Origin: Omphalotus guepiniiformis
Lineage: Eukaryota > Basidiomycota > Agaricomycetes > Agaricales > Omphalotaceae
Assembly (NCBI GenBank): GCA_028554645.1
Contig: JAQOOI010000064.1
Span: forward strand, 372,001-436,000
DNA: 64,000 nt
Direction of reading: 5' to 3'
In this document: piece after piece, positions 31,823 through 42,997 of the stretch
Layout: each line of letters opens with the position of its first letter
Position numbering within the stretch: the stretch's first letter is position 1
Notes under the pieces: model-generated
Told to the model about the DNA's origin: nothing
Databases searched by the model: none
Seen by the model: only the letters and a program-made list of their open reading frames with translations
Position numbers and translations under genes: made by a program

Positions 31823-33504
31823 CTAATTCTCCACCACCTCCATGTCTTCCGTCATCGACGCATCTTCACTCCCACTTCCACCGGTGACGGCATCGTTGAT
31901 AGTGCTATACAGAGTTCGCAGGAATAAGGGCATCTGGTCTCGCTGGAACGAAAAGGGTGCATTGAGATAACCCAAACTTGAAACAAATTCTTCTGGTTCT
32001 TTGTCAAGCTCGAGTGGTGTATAGTACATCAGCCGAGATAGCTGTTGCTTAGATGTAATTGGAACGGCTTGCTCAGAATCTTTTGGCTGCCAGCACGTAC
32101 TCAGAGAGAAGTTTACACCTAATAATGATACGGAGATCAGAGTTGATATAGGAATGCGGATAAAAAGGAAGCTACTTTTATGTTCGTTGGCTGGCGACAC
32201 ATAGGTGAAGATACAAGTCATATTCCAATCATCACAGTTGAGGTAGGACGAAGGCTGGGACTTCAAGTTGGTGATGAGAAGGTTAGTCGAGTCTTCGTAT
32301 ATGCTGACTAGTTCAGCATGCTTTGGATTATCAGCACCAAGCACGCCCCCTCGGCCTCGTGGAACAGAAGGCGGTCGTTCGCTCTTCATCGTTGCACTTC
32401 TTTTGCGTTCTATATCGAGCTCGAATTCGAGTTCTTTCTCTGTAAAAGGACAGATTATTACGCGTCAGCACCAGAACGACGAATACATACCTCTCTGAGC
32501 TTGTTCTTCAATAATTCTATTCTTCTCCTCAATGATCCCATCCTTCCCTTCAGCCGCACTCTTCCATTGAAGCGCTTCTTGTTGTATTTGTCGATTCTCC
32601 GCGTCTGCTGCTTCACGTGTTAGCAAATGTAGTACCGATGTCTTGCCAGAACGAGAAAGAGGCTCCACTCTTGCGAGATTTGACGTGAGTTCGTTATTGA
32701 TTCGCTCAAGAGCTGTGGCATAGGGTGAGATGGCAATGGTGACAAAAGGTGGGTAACGTACCGGCGATGTGCGCTTCATACTGCTCGGTCTTCTCGCGTA
32801 ATAGCTGCTCTGCCTCAGTCTCTCTTACACGATGCAGTCTTTCGAGCTGATCAGAGACGTCTCGATACCGTTGCTCTAACTGTTTGAGAGCGTCGATTGT
32901 CAGTTGTTGAAAGAATGACTGACTCAGGATCTGGAGTATGTACCTCTTCGTATCTCCTCCGCCAACGTTCTTCACGCAGATTTGCACCACCTTTCTTCAA
33001 AACATTGTTGGGTTTTGCAGTATCAATTGCCACTAACTCTCCCTCCGACTCTTCAATGACTTCAACCTGTGCTCTGGCATCCATATCATCTTGATTGTTG
33101 GAGCGGGCCCGACTAGCCTTTTCCTTTCCTTTCCCCTTCGTCGGTTGCCTTTCGTTCACGACACTAGTCTCGCGCGTGGGTTTTTTGCGGCGAGTTTTCC
33201 GTTTTGGAGGCTCGGCCGCTGACATCAATCCATCTTCTTCGTCATCAACATCGATCACTTCGTTCTGGACGGAGGTGTCCGACGGAGGGTCGACCACTTT
33301 CTTATTTCTGCTTGTTCCAGAGGCGGGTTTGGAAGATGGCCCGGCATGAGAAGCAGCTTTAGAACGACCTGCACGAGTTGCAATCACTTTAGAAGGAACG
33401 ATTGGACTGTTTGGACCGAATCCACCTGTAAACTTCAAATTTTAACAACGAATTGACTCGAGATTGGAGATTTGGAGCGCACCGAGGTCAGAGTCGTCGG
33501 ACAT
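31823..33504 (-). CDS. PCS1: Csm1/Pcs1 monopolin-family kinetochore protein
   Basis: Csm1/Pcs1 proteins are coiled-coil dimers with a C-terminal globular head that crosslink kinetochore components and, in some fungi, act in the nucleolus. The start MSDDSDLGGFGPNSPIV (after a 5' intron placed after ATG+21 bases) leads a basic/acidic disordered region (KRKTRRKKPTRETSVV). A long coiled coil follows (LEQRYRDVSDQLERLHRVRE, ENRQIQQEALQWKSAAEGKD, RIIEEQAQ). The C-terminal head contains LVSIYEDSTNLLITNLK, DDWNMTCIFTYVSP and LMYYTPLELDKEPEEFVSSL, which fits the Csm1/Pcs1 C-terminal domain (EDLTNL...I..V... and YxP). It ends SMTEDMEVVEN. Six or so introns. Family call is good; cellular role is by homology. 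Confidence 0.82.
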
Positions 33505-34599
33505 AGCAGTGTCACACAGTGTGACATAAACAACGCGCTACCACGTGTCCAAGCTCGATGTGTGACAACCTCGGCTGACCCAAAGTCACGCGACGCGACT
33601 GTCTCTTTTTCTTCTTCTCTCTCTTTCCGTTATACTCCTTCACTACTGGCTGCTTATCCTTTCCAGCTCGCCTCGTGAGAGGGCGTGCTCGTGCTATACC
33701 GTGTGGATATGTTGAGGATGTTGCGAAGTAGAGATGTTGAGGAGTTAATATACGGACAGGAGCACGGGCGGGTTGAACGTGTTGGCTCATGCCTGTCCGG
33801 AGAGTGCGGGATGCCTTTCTCTTTTATTTGAATTAATCTCTCGATACTTATAGGATATTTCGACGTCTACACCCTCAGTCGTTTGTGCAATATCGACTGA
33901 GGGTGAGTCTCTACCTATTCACTATTTATATTCATAAACTTACTCACTGTCTGTAGTCATTACTTACATTGCCTACAGGTAATACAGAGTCGTTTGTGCA
34001 ATATAGACAGAGGTAATTACTTAAATTTGCTACAGGATATATGTTACGCACATGTGCTGTTCAAGTCAAAGGTTGGCAGTCTGTAGATGATCCCTGCGAT
34101 CTTCGTCGCTTGCGATATAACACATCGTGCTAGTATTCAATGGCTCGAGGTATCATGTTGTACGGCCTCGCAGCACATGAAACTATGGTGCATCTCCGTA
34201 TTCCCTTGCTGTCGACTTCCCAGAAGTTCGTTAGTATATTCCCTTCAAATTTAGTTATTTATATCTGTTCCTGTTCTGCTAGAATACAATGCAGGTATTG
34301 AAGATCAGTGAATTTGATGACCAAAGTTGATCCCAGCGCCCCAAGATTCTTACTATGGAGGCCAAGTGCTCAAGAAATAATGAATGTTTTTCTCCTGTTC
34401 TTGCACTTCAATCATCGTCTTTGCCGTTCTTACAGGTTATCTGCGCCTTTGAAGGCCCAAACAAACGGACAAGCTGGGTTATCGTCAGCACTTCATCGAT
34501 TGAATAGGCCTTAAGCCAGATCGTGTTTCGACGTATGATTACAGGATGCTTTTTGATACAACTATATAAGCAATAATTACACCTATCATGACTTTCTAT
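33505..34599. other. 1.1-kb intergenic stretch with a duplicated hairpin element
   Basis: It contains the promoter of the Csm1/Pcs1 gene and the 3' side of PTPA. A perfect 10-base inverted repeat and a nearby imperfect copy of its loop (see the repeat entry) are the only structured features. A frame at 34308-34514 has no recognisable content. Confidence 0.5.
33872..33903. repeat. Perfect 10-bp inverted repeat with 12-base loop; partial copy 111 bases on
   Basis: The arms CCCTCAGTCG and CGACTGAGGG flank the loop TTTGTGCAATAT. The 17-base core AGTCGTTTGTGCAATAT occurs again at 33988-34004, where the outer arms have diverged. It is outside any gene model. Confidence 0.75.
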
Positions 34600-36052
34600 C
34601 TAGTCAAAGGGCACTGGTCGAATCCCCGGTCCCACCAGTCTTAATCCTGGCTGCTTGTTCTTGTCTGCCTGGGCTGCAGCGAAAGCCGACGGTACAGGTA
34701 TACCACAGCAGTCACCCCAACCAACCTCTCTCTGTCCTGCACCGCCCAAGTCGTCCACTGCACCGTTTACATTCCCATGCACATGCGGGTGGGCATGACC
34801 AGCGTGAGCGTCGGCAGAGGTGTCGGGGAGGGGGCCATCGTAGGTAAGTATTGACCCGAAGAGGAAGTGTTGCATTACAGGCAGCTTATTGAGTACTTCT
34901 GCACGATACATCTTGATCATGCCCTGGTTGACTTTGTCCCACGTCTTCACTGCGGAAATGTCGTCCAGCATTGGGGAGTGCCAACGTAAGGATGCGGTCT
35001 TGATCTAAGCATGAGCATGAATTGTTAGCAAGGTAATTCAGTACATTCCAATGGAGTACCCACCGAATTGATGAACTTTATACAAGCAAAGTAGATGTAT
35101 TCTTTTGCGTATTCGTCGACAATTTCTGGGTCGTGAATGGCTTTCGGACGTATATATTTGTGGCCTAGCATTCGATTAGTTGTAGGATTGCATCACTGAT
35201 TCTCGCGACCTACCTCTGAGCTGCGCTGAACCAAAAAGAAAGGGTAGGAAGTGATAGTCGTCCAAGCCCCACACTCCATGTGATCCAGCAGGCTCCAACC
35301 AGTACGTCGATTGAAGGACGCGCATTACTTGAATATATCTGTTGAAATCATTATGATCAATGTCTCGTATTGAAGGGACAATTCCTACTCACCTCCAGAA
35401 CACTCTGATCACAAGAGTTTTGTGATCCGTTTTCTTTATTATACCCAAACGCTCTAGACAGATCCTATGTACAGAGTCAGGATTAGGCAGTCACGACAAG
35501 GTAGTGAATAGAGCGTACAGCCAACACAGAAAGTTAAGTTCCATCCCACTTCCGTAGTCGATTCGAGTTCGACTGCCCCATGACTCATTGAGATAGACAG
35601 ATATTTCTGGGATAGCTTCCTGAGGTAGGGATGGGATGTCGGTATGAAGAGAATGTGATTTCTAACAAAGAGTAAAAAAGAATAATCCAGTAAGTCGAAC
35701 ACAGACATGCCTCGGATACAGCATCGTAGAAAGTCCGGAATGCAGGATTACCAAACCTAGAGGCCGAGTTCTGTACCGGAGGAGTTGCATGTACTATTTC
35801 TTCGATCCTGTCTAGTATACCGAGGATAGCATTGACTCCCTGCAACAAATGAAACGGTGAGATCTGAACTGATGGAGTGTAGTACCAACTTACTGGAGAT
35901 CCCTCGCAAACATCAGAAAGTTTAGCACCAACTACAGCTTCGTTCAATGTTTCGATGTAAGATATTATTTTCCTATGAGTTTCTGATGTTTGAAACCATT
36001 CTAGCTGAGTTTGCGAGAGGATTTCTTTCCGAGGAGGTTGGTACGAAGACAT
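34600..36052 (-). CDS. PP2A activator PTPA/Rrd-type peptidyl-prolyl isomerase
   Basis: PTPA activates PP2A-like phosphatases and has prolyl isomerase activity. The start [20 protein letters not shown] at 36052 leads into [20 protein letters not shown] and [16 protein letters not shown]. After an intron at 35662-35710 with a GC rather than GT donor the product continues [20 protein letters not shown] and [20 protein letters not shown], with the family signature [13 protein letters not shown]. Then come [52 protein letters not shown] and [20 protein letters not shown], all invariant PTPA blocks. The C-terminus has a His/Gly-rich insert ([12 protein letters not shown]) and ends [10 protein letters not shown]. 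Assignment is secure. Whether it corresponds to yeast Rrd1 or Rrd2 I cannot tell. Confidence 0.93.
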
Positions 36053-36120
36053 GAGATTATACTTAGGTAATCAGCTTTCTACTTCCCTCTGCCTTTTTCG
36101 ACGGCTCACTTTTTTGGTCC
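36053..36120. promoter_or_regulatory. 68-base bidirectional promoter, PTPA / SURF6
   Basis: Only 68 bases lie between the two divergent ATG codons. Initiation for each gene must be very close to, or inside, the other transcript's leader. Confidence 0.5.
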
Positions 36121-37615
36121 ATGTCCGAAACGACGGCAGCCTCTCTCGCTTCCATAAAATCCTCTCTTGAACGGCATAATGATACCTTTGAAACTCTCCT
36201 TAAACTAATACCAGCAAAGTATTACTTACCACAAGAGTTGACTGAGGAGCAGGTACAAGCTTTTACATCCACTTTCTCTCCATCATAGAGCTTCAATTGT
36301 TATCACAGGCGGCTTCAAAGTATCAAAAGAACAGCAAGAAACAAAAGGCACCAAAGCAAGCCATTAAAGAGGCGTCGAAAAAAGCAAAAAGGGACAAAGT
36401 GCGTCGATTAAAGTAGTTCTTCCAATAGCTTTCCGATTGATCATTGTATCACAGCTCGATCCTGCAAACCAGAAAACGGTTATTGACCTGCAAAACGAAG
36501 TGTTATCTACCCAACAGTCCTCCAAAGGAAAAGGCAAACGGAAAGCAGCCGTGTCTGATGAATCCAGTTCAGACGAAGAGGATGATGGTGGGGCTATGGA
36601 CGTGGACGCTCACATAGAAGACGAAGAGGACGAAGATGATGCAATCGAAAATAACACTATGGATGTAGACGGATCCTCTTTGGTACCTATGCCATCCACC
36701 AGCGACATCGGGTCCCTTCGAGAAAAACTCCATGCAAAAATGGATGCTCTACGCCGTGGAAACGGTCGTGCCGTGAACGGCGAGGCTGGAGACAGAGACG
36801 AGTTGTTGGAAGAGCGGAGGAGGCAAAGAGCTGCGATGCGCGAACGAAGAAGGACAGAGACGAAGGAGAAGAAACGCAGAGAGGCAGAAATGAAGAGTAA
36901 GAAAGTCAAGGATAAGGAAAGGCAGGAGAAAGATGCTGCTCAGGTACAGGCGAAGACCACCAAGGTTGGTTTCTCTGTCTGGCACCATTCATCGACTCTT
37001 TCTCTGACATGTTCATTTCTATCAGACCCAACTTCTCGTGAACGACCCAACAGCCGCGGTCCTCGCTTCCAAAGCCCCCCAATCCAAACTCACCAACGTC
37101 GCATTCTCCTCTCTCCAATCTTCAGCTGGCTCATCAAAAGCCGCACACCTGAAGACGTCCTCCAACCCTACACAGGCACTGACCCAACTCGCAGCTCGTA
37201 AAGAAAAACTTGCTAGTTTGCCAGAAGAGAAACGCAAGGCAATCGAGGAGCGAGACAAATTTGAGAAGGCTGAAGCGCGTTTGGAGGGGACGAAAGTGAG
37301 GGATGACGAGGGGAGATTAAAGAAAGCTGCAAAGCGGAAGGAGAAGGAGAAAACGAAGAGCAAAAAATCATGGTAAGTTCTGGACACTATGGGTGAATGA
37401 CTTTATTCATTTCTGTTCGCAGGGACGAGCGGAAGGAACAGCTTTCTCAGTCGATGGCTGCAAAGCAGAAGAAGCGTTCAGATAATATTGCTATGCGGAA
37501 TGAGAGGAAAAATGACAAGCGAAAAGGCGTAAAAACGAAAAACAAAGCTCGACCAGGGTTTGAAGGCAAAGCTTTCGGGAAAGGGAAGGCGAAGACGGCC
37601 GGTAAGGGGAAGTAG
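36121..37615 (+). CDS. RRP14: SURF6/Rrp14-type nucleolar ribosome biogenesis protein
   Basis: SURF6/Rrp14 proteins are basic nucleolar factors for 60S and 40S assembly. The start [20 protein letters not shown] continues [17 protein letters not shown], the usual N-terminal SURF6 block. An acidic stretch ([17 protein letters not shown]) precedes the helix [18 protein letters not shown], a family hallmark. Long Arg/Lys/Glu coiled regions follow ([20 protein letters not shown]), then [20 protein letters not shown] and VAFSSLQSS. The terminal SURF6 block [20 protein letters not shown], then [17 protein letters not shown] and RPGFEGK, ends KTAGKGK. Four introns are read, the last joining KSKKSW to DERK. 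Assignment is secure. Confidence 0.93.
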
Positions 37616-38199
37616 TGCTCAAAATGAATACAGTACACTGTGCCTATAGATCTCCTGCTTTCTACGCGTTCATGGTTTATCTGTCTACCACAACCATTGC
37701 AAATGATATTGTGGTTCCCTGCTGTCTTTATCATTCTTGAAAGCAAATTCATTTTCAAAACAAAGACGAAGATACAGATCTAGAGGTACGAACGTACAAT
37801 AAACTAACTTGAACTATCTAAATCAAATACCAAAAACAACGGAAGCCTACAAAAGTACAAGAGTACACCAAGGCGGTTCAGTTCGTACGACGCAAAAACA
37901 GCTAATTAACCAAAAATACAACGAATCGAAAGATGAAAGAGATGATCAATGCAGAGTCAAGGAGAGATTATGACGTGGACAACGAAGATGATAATGATGA
38001 GAAAAGAGATGGGGGAACGAAGAACCAGAGAAAAGTGATGCAAACATCATTAACGAAGGAGATTAGAGATGGGGATGGATACAATAGTAGCGGTGATGAT
38101 ATCATCGAAACGCGAAACGAATGATAATGGTTGTAAAGAAAAAGGTCATTAAAAGTCGTGAAGGTCATGAAGGTCGTGAAGGAATACCAGAAACAGAAG
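37616..38199. other. Convergent 3' region between SURF6 and arrestin-like gene
   Basis: 584 bases, strongly purine-rich on the plus strand between about 37,900 and 38,190, with loose repeats of GAAGGTCATGAAGG/GAAGGTCGTGAAGG near 38,160-38,182. No gene is supported. Confidence 0.55.
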
Positions 38200-40082
38200 T
38201 TAATGTACTGCAGAAACTTTCCGGTCCAAATTAACGGACTGCGGAGCCTGTGCAACTGATATCGGCAAAGACACAGGGAGAGCCTGCTCGCCATGCCCAA
38301 TACTGATATCGTCCACAGCGGCGCCATATACAGGTGAATTAAACAGTGAACCAGCACTGCAAGGATCGTCCTCTTCCCGGGGAATATACAAAGGCAGCGG
38401 TGTAGGGTCAATCTTGCGATCACCATTAGCGTAAAATAGTTGGGAGTAGGGAGGGAGCATTGGAGGAGGTTCAATAGACCCGAGTTTATCATTGAGCAAA
38501 GCGATACTAGCTGAGGAGGATGACGAAGACGACGACGACGAGCAAGTCGACGATAAATCTGACGTGGAGGACGAAGCCGAGCTCACGAGTGGTGGACTCA
38601 AACTCCTCTTTGGCAAAGGCGGTGCGACAGATACGAACTTGGCAGGTACGGAGAACGTGAATAACTGCTTCGCTCTCCCAGCCTGACCAGGAAGATCATA
38701 CAACAGCTGGAGGCTAATGAGGATCTCGTGCCTCACTGTCAACAACGGGCCCCTGTTCGTTGGGCGTAACAGTGCTGGACCAGCCCACTCGCATTCCCTA
38801 TCCCAATCCACGACGTGCATGAGTGGAACATTTGTCTGAAGGGTGTACCATGTGGGACGTTCGGTCAAGTCAGCGTCGTTGGCGAAGACGTAGTTGTCAT
38901 TTTGCAGGTTGTACACACCGCTCTCTTCGGGGGGAAGCAGTGAAAAGGTACGCGAGAAAGCGGCGTTCGGGTCGGCGGGGGGTGAATAGGCCTCACAGTA
39001 GAGAAACGACGCGCTGTGACACAGTCGAAGGGGAAGATTGGGTGGTTGAAGCTCCGGACCAGGAATTGGATACCGTGCCTCAAATTCACGAGAAGGAGAG
39101 GCTCTGTATTGTAAACTCTTCGTTAAACTGATTTTCAACGTAAATGCGATGAACGACTAACCTGCACTTGTCCTTTTGCAAAACGTTCACCGAGAACCCA
39201 CTCAACTGCAGTCGCTTGCACTCCTCAGCCGGCAAACCCTTGGTGCGTAGACGAATCGTAAGCGTTAGGCTATGATCATCAACGTTGATGTACTCTGGCA
39301 CAGATGTCAACACCTGAATGGTCGACATGATTTCCATAGGAATACCACTCCCAGTTCTCCCCCCCTTGGGATGATTGATGAGATACGTCTTCAAGGACGC
39401 ATCTCTCGGTTCATCGCTGGGCAAGTGAATGAACCGCTTCACATAAATGAACGCGCCAGCCTCCGCAATACGTTCGCGAGAACAAAAAGACGAGTAAAGG
39501 CTGTTGAAGGACCACGATGATGATGATGAAAGCGAGTCACAACGCTTGTGGCTTTCGATGTCAACGTACTTAGCAGTGGCATACAGCCTATATGATACAC
39601 CGAGCTCATCTTTCCCAAAGTTGGTGGTCTCGGGAAGCCAGCCAGGAATAGGAAGATTGAATATCGCGTTCCACCGACCTATGAAATGCAATTAGTTCAG
39701 GAAACGTAGTCGTGAAAAAATAGCGACAAACAGTGGCTGGAGGTGTCATCGGAACCCTCGTCACTCAACAGCACTGGCTCGTTTGGAACTAGCTCTTTGG
39801 TGACACGGCATAGTCGGAGCGAGGAATAGCCTATGGAGGGCGCAACAACTTCCGACTGGCCTTCAAAGGTGAGCTCCAGAGATTTTAACAGGACTCTTGC
39901 TTGTTTACGCAGAAAGGAAGACGACAAGCTTATAGTGACGTGCCCTGAGAGGGAATATGCAGAACTATACAGCAGTTCAGTACACGATTGTTAAGAACGA
40001 CCAAGGGTACTCACAATGGATCTGGTTCTCCATACATACAGATACTACGGTCTAAAGGGACAATATCTATCGAGACAGACAT
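38200..40082 (-). CDS. Arrestin-domain protein (alpha-arrestin-like)
   Basis: Fungal alpha-arrestins are adaptors that bring ubiquitin ligases to plasma membrane transporters. The start MSVSIDIVPLDRSICMYGEP is at 40082. The arrestin N-domain is represented by GHVTISLSSSFLRKQARVLL and KSLELTFEGQSEV, then WNAIFNLPIPGWLPETTNFG followed by SYRLYATAKYVDI, the typical LPxTxxxGx...YxLxA pattern. The C-domain includes VPEYINVDDHSLTLTIRLRT, LQLSGFSVNVLQKDKCR and FEARYPIPGPELQPP. A run of about a dozen serines (near 38,510-38,545) lies in the C-terminal tail. I see no clear PPxY motif, so ubiquitin-ligase recruitment is not evident. Introns are few and short. Family call is good; target unknown. Confidence 0.78.
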
Positions 40083-40561
40083 GTCGGAAGGTGGATTATT
40101 AGCAAGGGGTGAATATATGCGCTCGTGTCGGTCGTTGTCGTTAGTAGAAATACTTTTTATATTCTTTTCGTGCTTTTAACGCTTTAACGTAGAAAGGCAA
40201 GGAGAACAAATACTGAAGAAAGGATTGTGAAGAAAGCGAACAAAAAGAAATGGAACAAAGGCTAATCCGGATTTCCCTTGAACCCTTTGAACCCTTCGAT
40301 CATCGCTTAATTTGGCAACCTTCCTTAGCTACCCGACATATCAACAATTCGTCGCTTTGTTTCAGCCGTCTCCTTAAAAACAATACAGCTCAACTGAGGT
40401 CCTGAATTGGACCCACAGATATGTACTTCAGTATTGCTCACAACATGCTTAACAAGTGAAGGACGCTCTGCCCACCAAATCGTTCGTTTGGGTTCTCTTT
40501 GACCGGTGGAATGATCATGATCATATATTACGACGATCGCCAACCTGCATACAACCAGGTT
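40083..40561. other. Region between arrestin-like start and BRX1 stop
   Basis: 479 bases. A 72-codon minus-strand frame at 40325-40543 lies directly downstream of BRX1 and is probably part of its 3' untranslated region; it has no recognisable domain. Confidence 0.5.
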
Positions 40562-41675
40562 TCATGCAAACACTTTGGCCACCGCCAACTCGTTTTCCGT
40601 CTTCTCACTCTTCCGACGGTCCTTCCGACTCGAAGACGCGTCCTCCGCGTCCTTTCGGGTATTGTATTTTTTGCCTTGTTCTCTCCGAATAGCAGACCGC
40701 ACAGCTGCAGGGGAAACGAATTCTGCACAGACGTAATAAGTATTGAATTGAACGGAACAATAGTGAAGCAAAGACAATGAAGAATGAGATTGACCAACTG
40801 ACCAGGGTTAGAATAGACTGTTGCGCCGCCAAATGCACCTTCGAATATCCGTATCGGGGTGAGCACAAATCTAGGTCCAATCTCAATAAGAGTGGTCTGC
40901 GGGGGACCATTCGGCTGAAGGGGATCTTTTTCTATTATCTACACGAGATACCATTCAGATTAAAGCACGCCAGGATATGGAGAGCACATACCTGAAAATT
41001 ACGAAACCATATTTTAGAGTCCAGGATGGAGAATGTAAGTATGTGATCGATAAAAGGTTTGGCTTTTCGCGCTGTAGGCGGGACACCAAAAATCTATTGC
41101 TGATGGTTATAACAATAGGCGAAGACATGGATCGTAGGTACTCACATGCGTGAAGACCTCTTTAGTTAGCTTGCCCCACTCTGTTTCGTCAAAAGCCTTG
41201 TCGAAACTAAGCAGTCCCCTGCTCCCTTTGAGGCAATTGCCAGTCATTTTGAGTTCATCCATGGTATGCACGTTCTGAACATGCATTTTTATGCTAGGGC
41301 CATTGGGCATTTTAGCGGCCCAGAGGTAGAGATCCTCATGCCTCCGAGCTTCAAAGTAGAGGGTATTGTTACAGTTGTTGAGGTCGGCGAGCTCCGGGAG
41401 GAGATTAAGTTGAGATTTAGAGTCGAGTTTAGAGTCTGGTGAGATATGTGATATATAAACTCAATGCGCACAGAGTACAATGAAATGAACAGACCTTTCT
41501 TGACATGAGGAAGTAATACCTCGATATCGTTCATAAGATGTCTCATGCGATGTGTTACACCACGAGATGAAAGCAAAAGAACTCTCTGCTTGTTCTTTCT
41601 CTTCTTTGCAGCAGGGATATCATCGACCTGGTCTACAGCTTTCCGCTTCGTTGCAGCTTTGAGGATGGAAGCCAT
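40562..41675 (-). CDS. BRX1: BRX1, Brix-domain 60S ribosome assembly factor
   Basis: Brx1 works in the nucleolus with Ebp2 in early 60S maturation. The start MASILKAATKRKAVDQVDDI is at 41675. Brix landmarks follow: KQRVLLLSSRGVTHRMRHLM, NDIEVLLPHVKK, then after an intron DSKLDSKSQLNLLPELADLN, NCNNTLYFEARRHEDLYLWA, MPNGPSIKMHVQNVHTMDEL, KMTGNCLKGSRGLLSFDKAF, IFGVPPTARKAKPFIDHILT and FSILDSKIWFRNFQ. After another intron TLIEIGPRFVLTPIRIFEGA precedes the tail EFVSPAAVRSAIRREQGKKY, ending AVAKVFA. Order and spacing match eukaryotic Brx1 throughout. Four or five introns. The promoter is squeezed into 53 bases shared with the KH gene. Confidence 0.96.
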
Positions 41676-41728
41676 TGAGGAAAAAAGGGTGCTTACATAA
41701 TTGTATAGACTCCCTTGCTCTTGCTGCA
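41676..41728. promoter_or_regulatory. 53-base bidirectional promoter, BRX1 / KH-domain gene
   Basis: Start codons of the two divergent genes are separated by only 53 bases, the tightest head-to-head pair in the window. No core element is visible beyond T-rich sequence. Confidence 0.5.
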
Positions 41729-42997
41729 ATGGCAGATTCGACTCGCAAGCGGTCTCGGTCGCCTTCATCCAGCGACGAGCAGCAGCATAAACGGGCCAAC
41801 ATCGCAGCTGATGATAAGGCCAGGGAAGAGCAGACAACAATGTCAGACTCGAAACCAGCAGACGACAAGCAGCCAAATGACTCTGTCCCCGCCGCTCCCC
41901 CACCTCCAGCTGCCAACATCCACATGCGCTGTCTCATTGTCACTCAGGACGCTTCTATCATTATTGGAAAGGGTGGCTCTCATGTCAATGAGATTCGTGA
42001 AAAGAGTGGGGCAAAGGTCATGGTCTCTGAGAGCATACCTGGCAACCCAGAGCGTATTCTCAACGTCAGCGGTCCACTTGATGCCGTTTCAAAGGTATAC
42101 ATACTACCAAGGCCAACTAAAACGTTTTCGTTTCTCAATCGCTTTCTTTTCCAGGCTTTTGGTCTCATTGTTCGTCGTATCAACGATGAGCCCTTTGACG
42201 TTCCCTCTGTCCCAGGTAGCAGAGCGGTCACTATCAAATTCATGATTCCCAACTCCCGCATGGGCTCTGTCATTGGCAGGCAAGGCTCCAAAATTAAGGA
42301 GATTCAAGATGCAAGTGGTGCACGCCTCAATGCGAGCGAAGGCATGCTCCCAGGATCTACTGAGGTCAGGTCTCTTTACAATCTCATTATACCCTCTGCG
42401 CTCACTTTTCACCTCAAATTCAGCGCGTTCTTAGCGTCGCAGGTGTTGCCGACGCTATTCACATTGCCACTTATTACATTGGCAACATCCTCATTGAGGC
42501 TCAGGAGCGTATGCCTTCTTCCACAAACTCTTCCTATCGTCCGTCCAGCACTTCCCGTCGCGCTCCTCATTCCACCGGTTCCTCATACGTCCCCGGCTAT
42601 TCCAACTCCTACAGCTCTTCCAGCGGGGGTCACAATCCCCCACAGCAGCTCCAGACTCAGCAGATCTATATTCCCAATGACTTGGTCGGGTGTATTATCG
42701 GCAAAGGGGGAAGTAAGATTAATGAAATTCGCCACATGAGTGCCAGTCAGATTAAAATTATGGAGCCTGGTGCTGTCGGTGTTGGCGTTGCAGGCTCAGC
42801 ACCCGCCGGCGGAGAAGGTGAAAGGTTGGTCGTTATCACCGGTCAACCGGCCAACATCCAGATGGCCGTTCAATTGCTTTATCACGTACGGCACTTCCTT
42901 TCTTGTTCGTGAAACATGCATTTATCTCTCTTATCACCGTCTTGAACAAGAAAAACAAAAGCAGCTCCGTGCGCAGTCGACAACTACGTCGTCTTAA
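41729..42997 (+). CDS. Triple-KH RNA-binding protein, poly(C)-binding/Pbp2-Hek2 type
   Basis: KH proteins of this architecture bind C/U-rich single-stranded RNA and regulate mRNA stability, localisation and translation. The start MADSTRKRSRSPSSSDEQQH leads an acidic/basic linker. KH1 contains DASIIIGKGGSHVNEIREKS, KH2 SRMGSVIGRQGSKIKEIQDA and KH3 DLVGCIIGKGGSKINEIRHM, so all three GxxG loops are intact. KH1 and KH2 are close together. KH2 and KH3 are separated by a Ser/Tyr-rich spacer (SSTNSSYRPSSTSRR, SYVPGYSNSYSSSSGG), as in PCBP/Hek2 proteins. Introns are read after AVSK, after GSTE and before the last exon, which encodes RLEQEKQKQLRAQSTTTSS. About 350 residues. The downstream region is extremely pyrimidine-rich, which suggests possible self-regulation. 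Confidence 0.93.
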
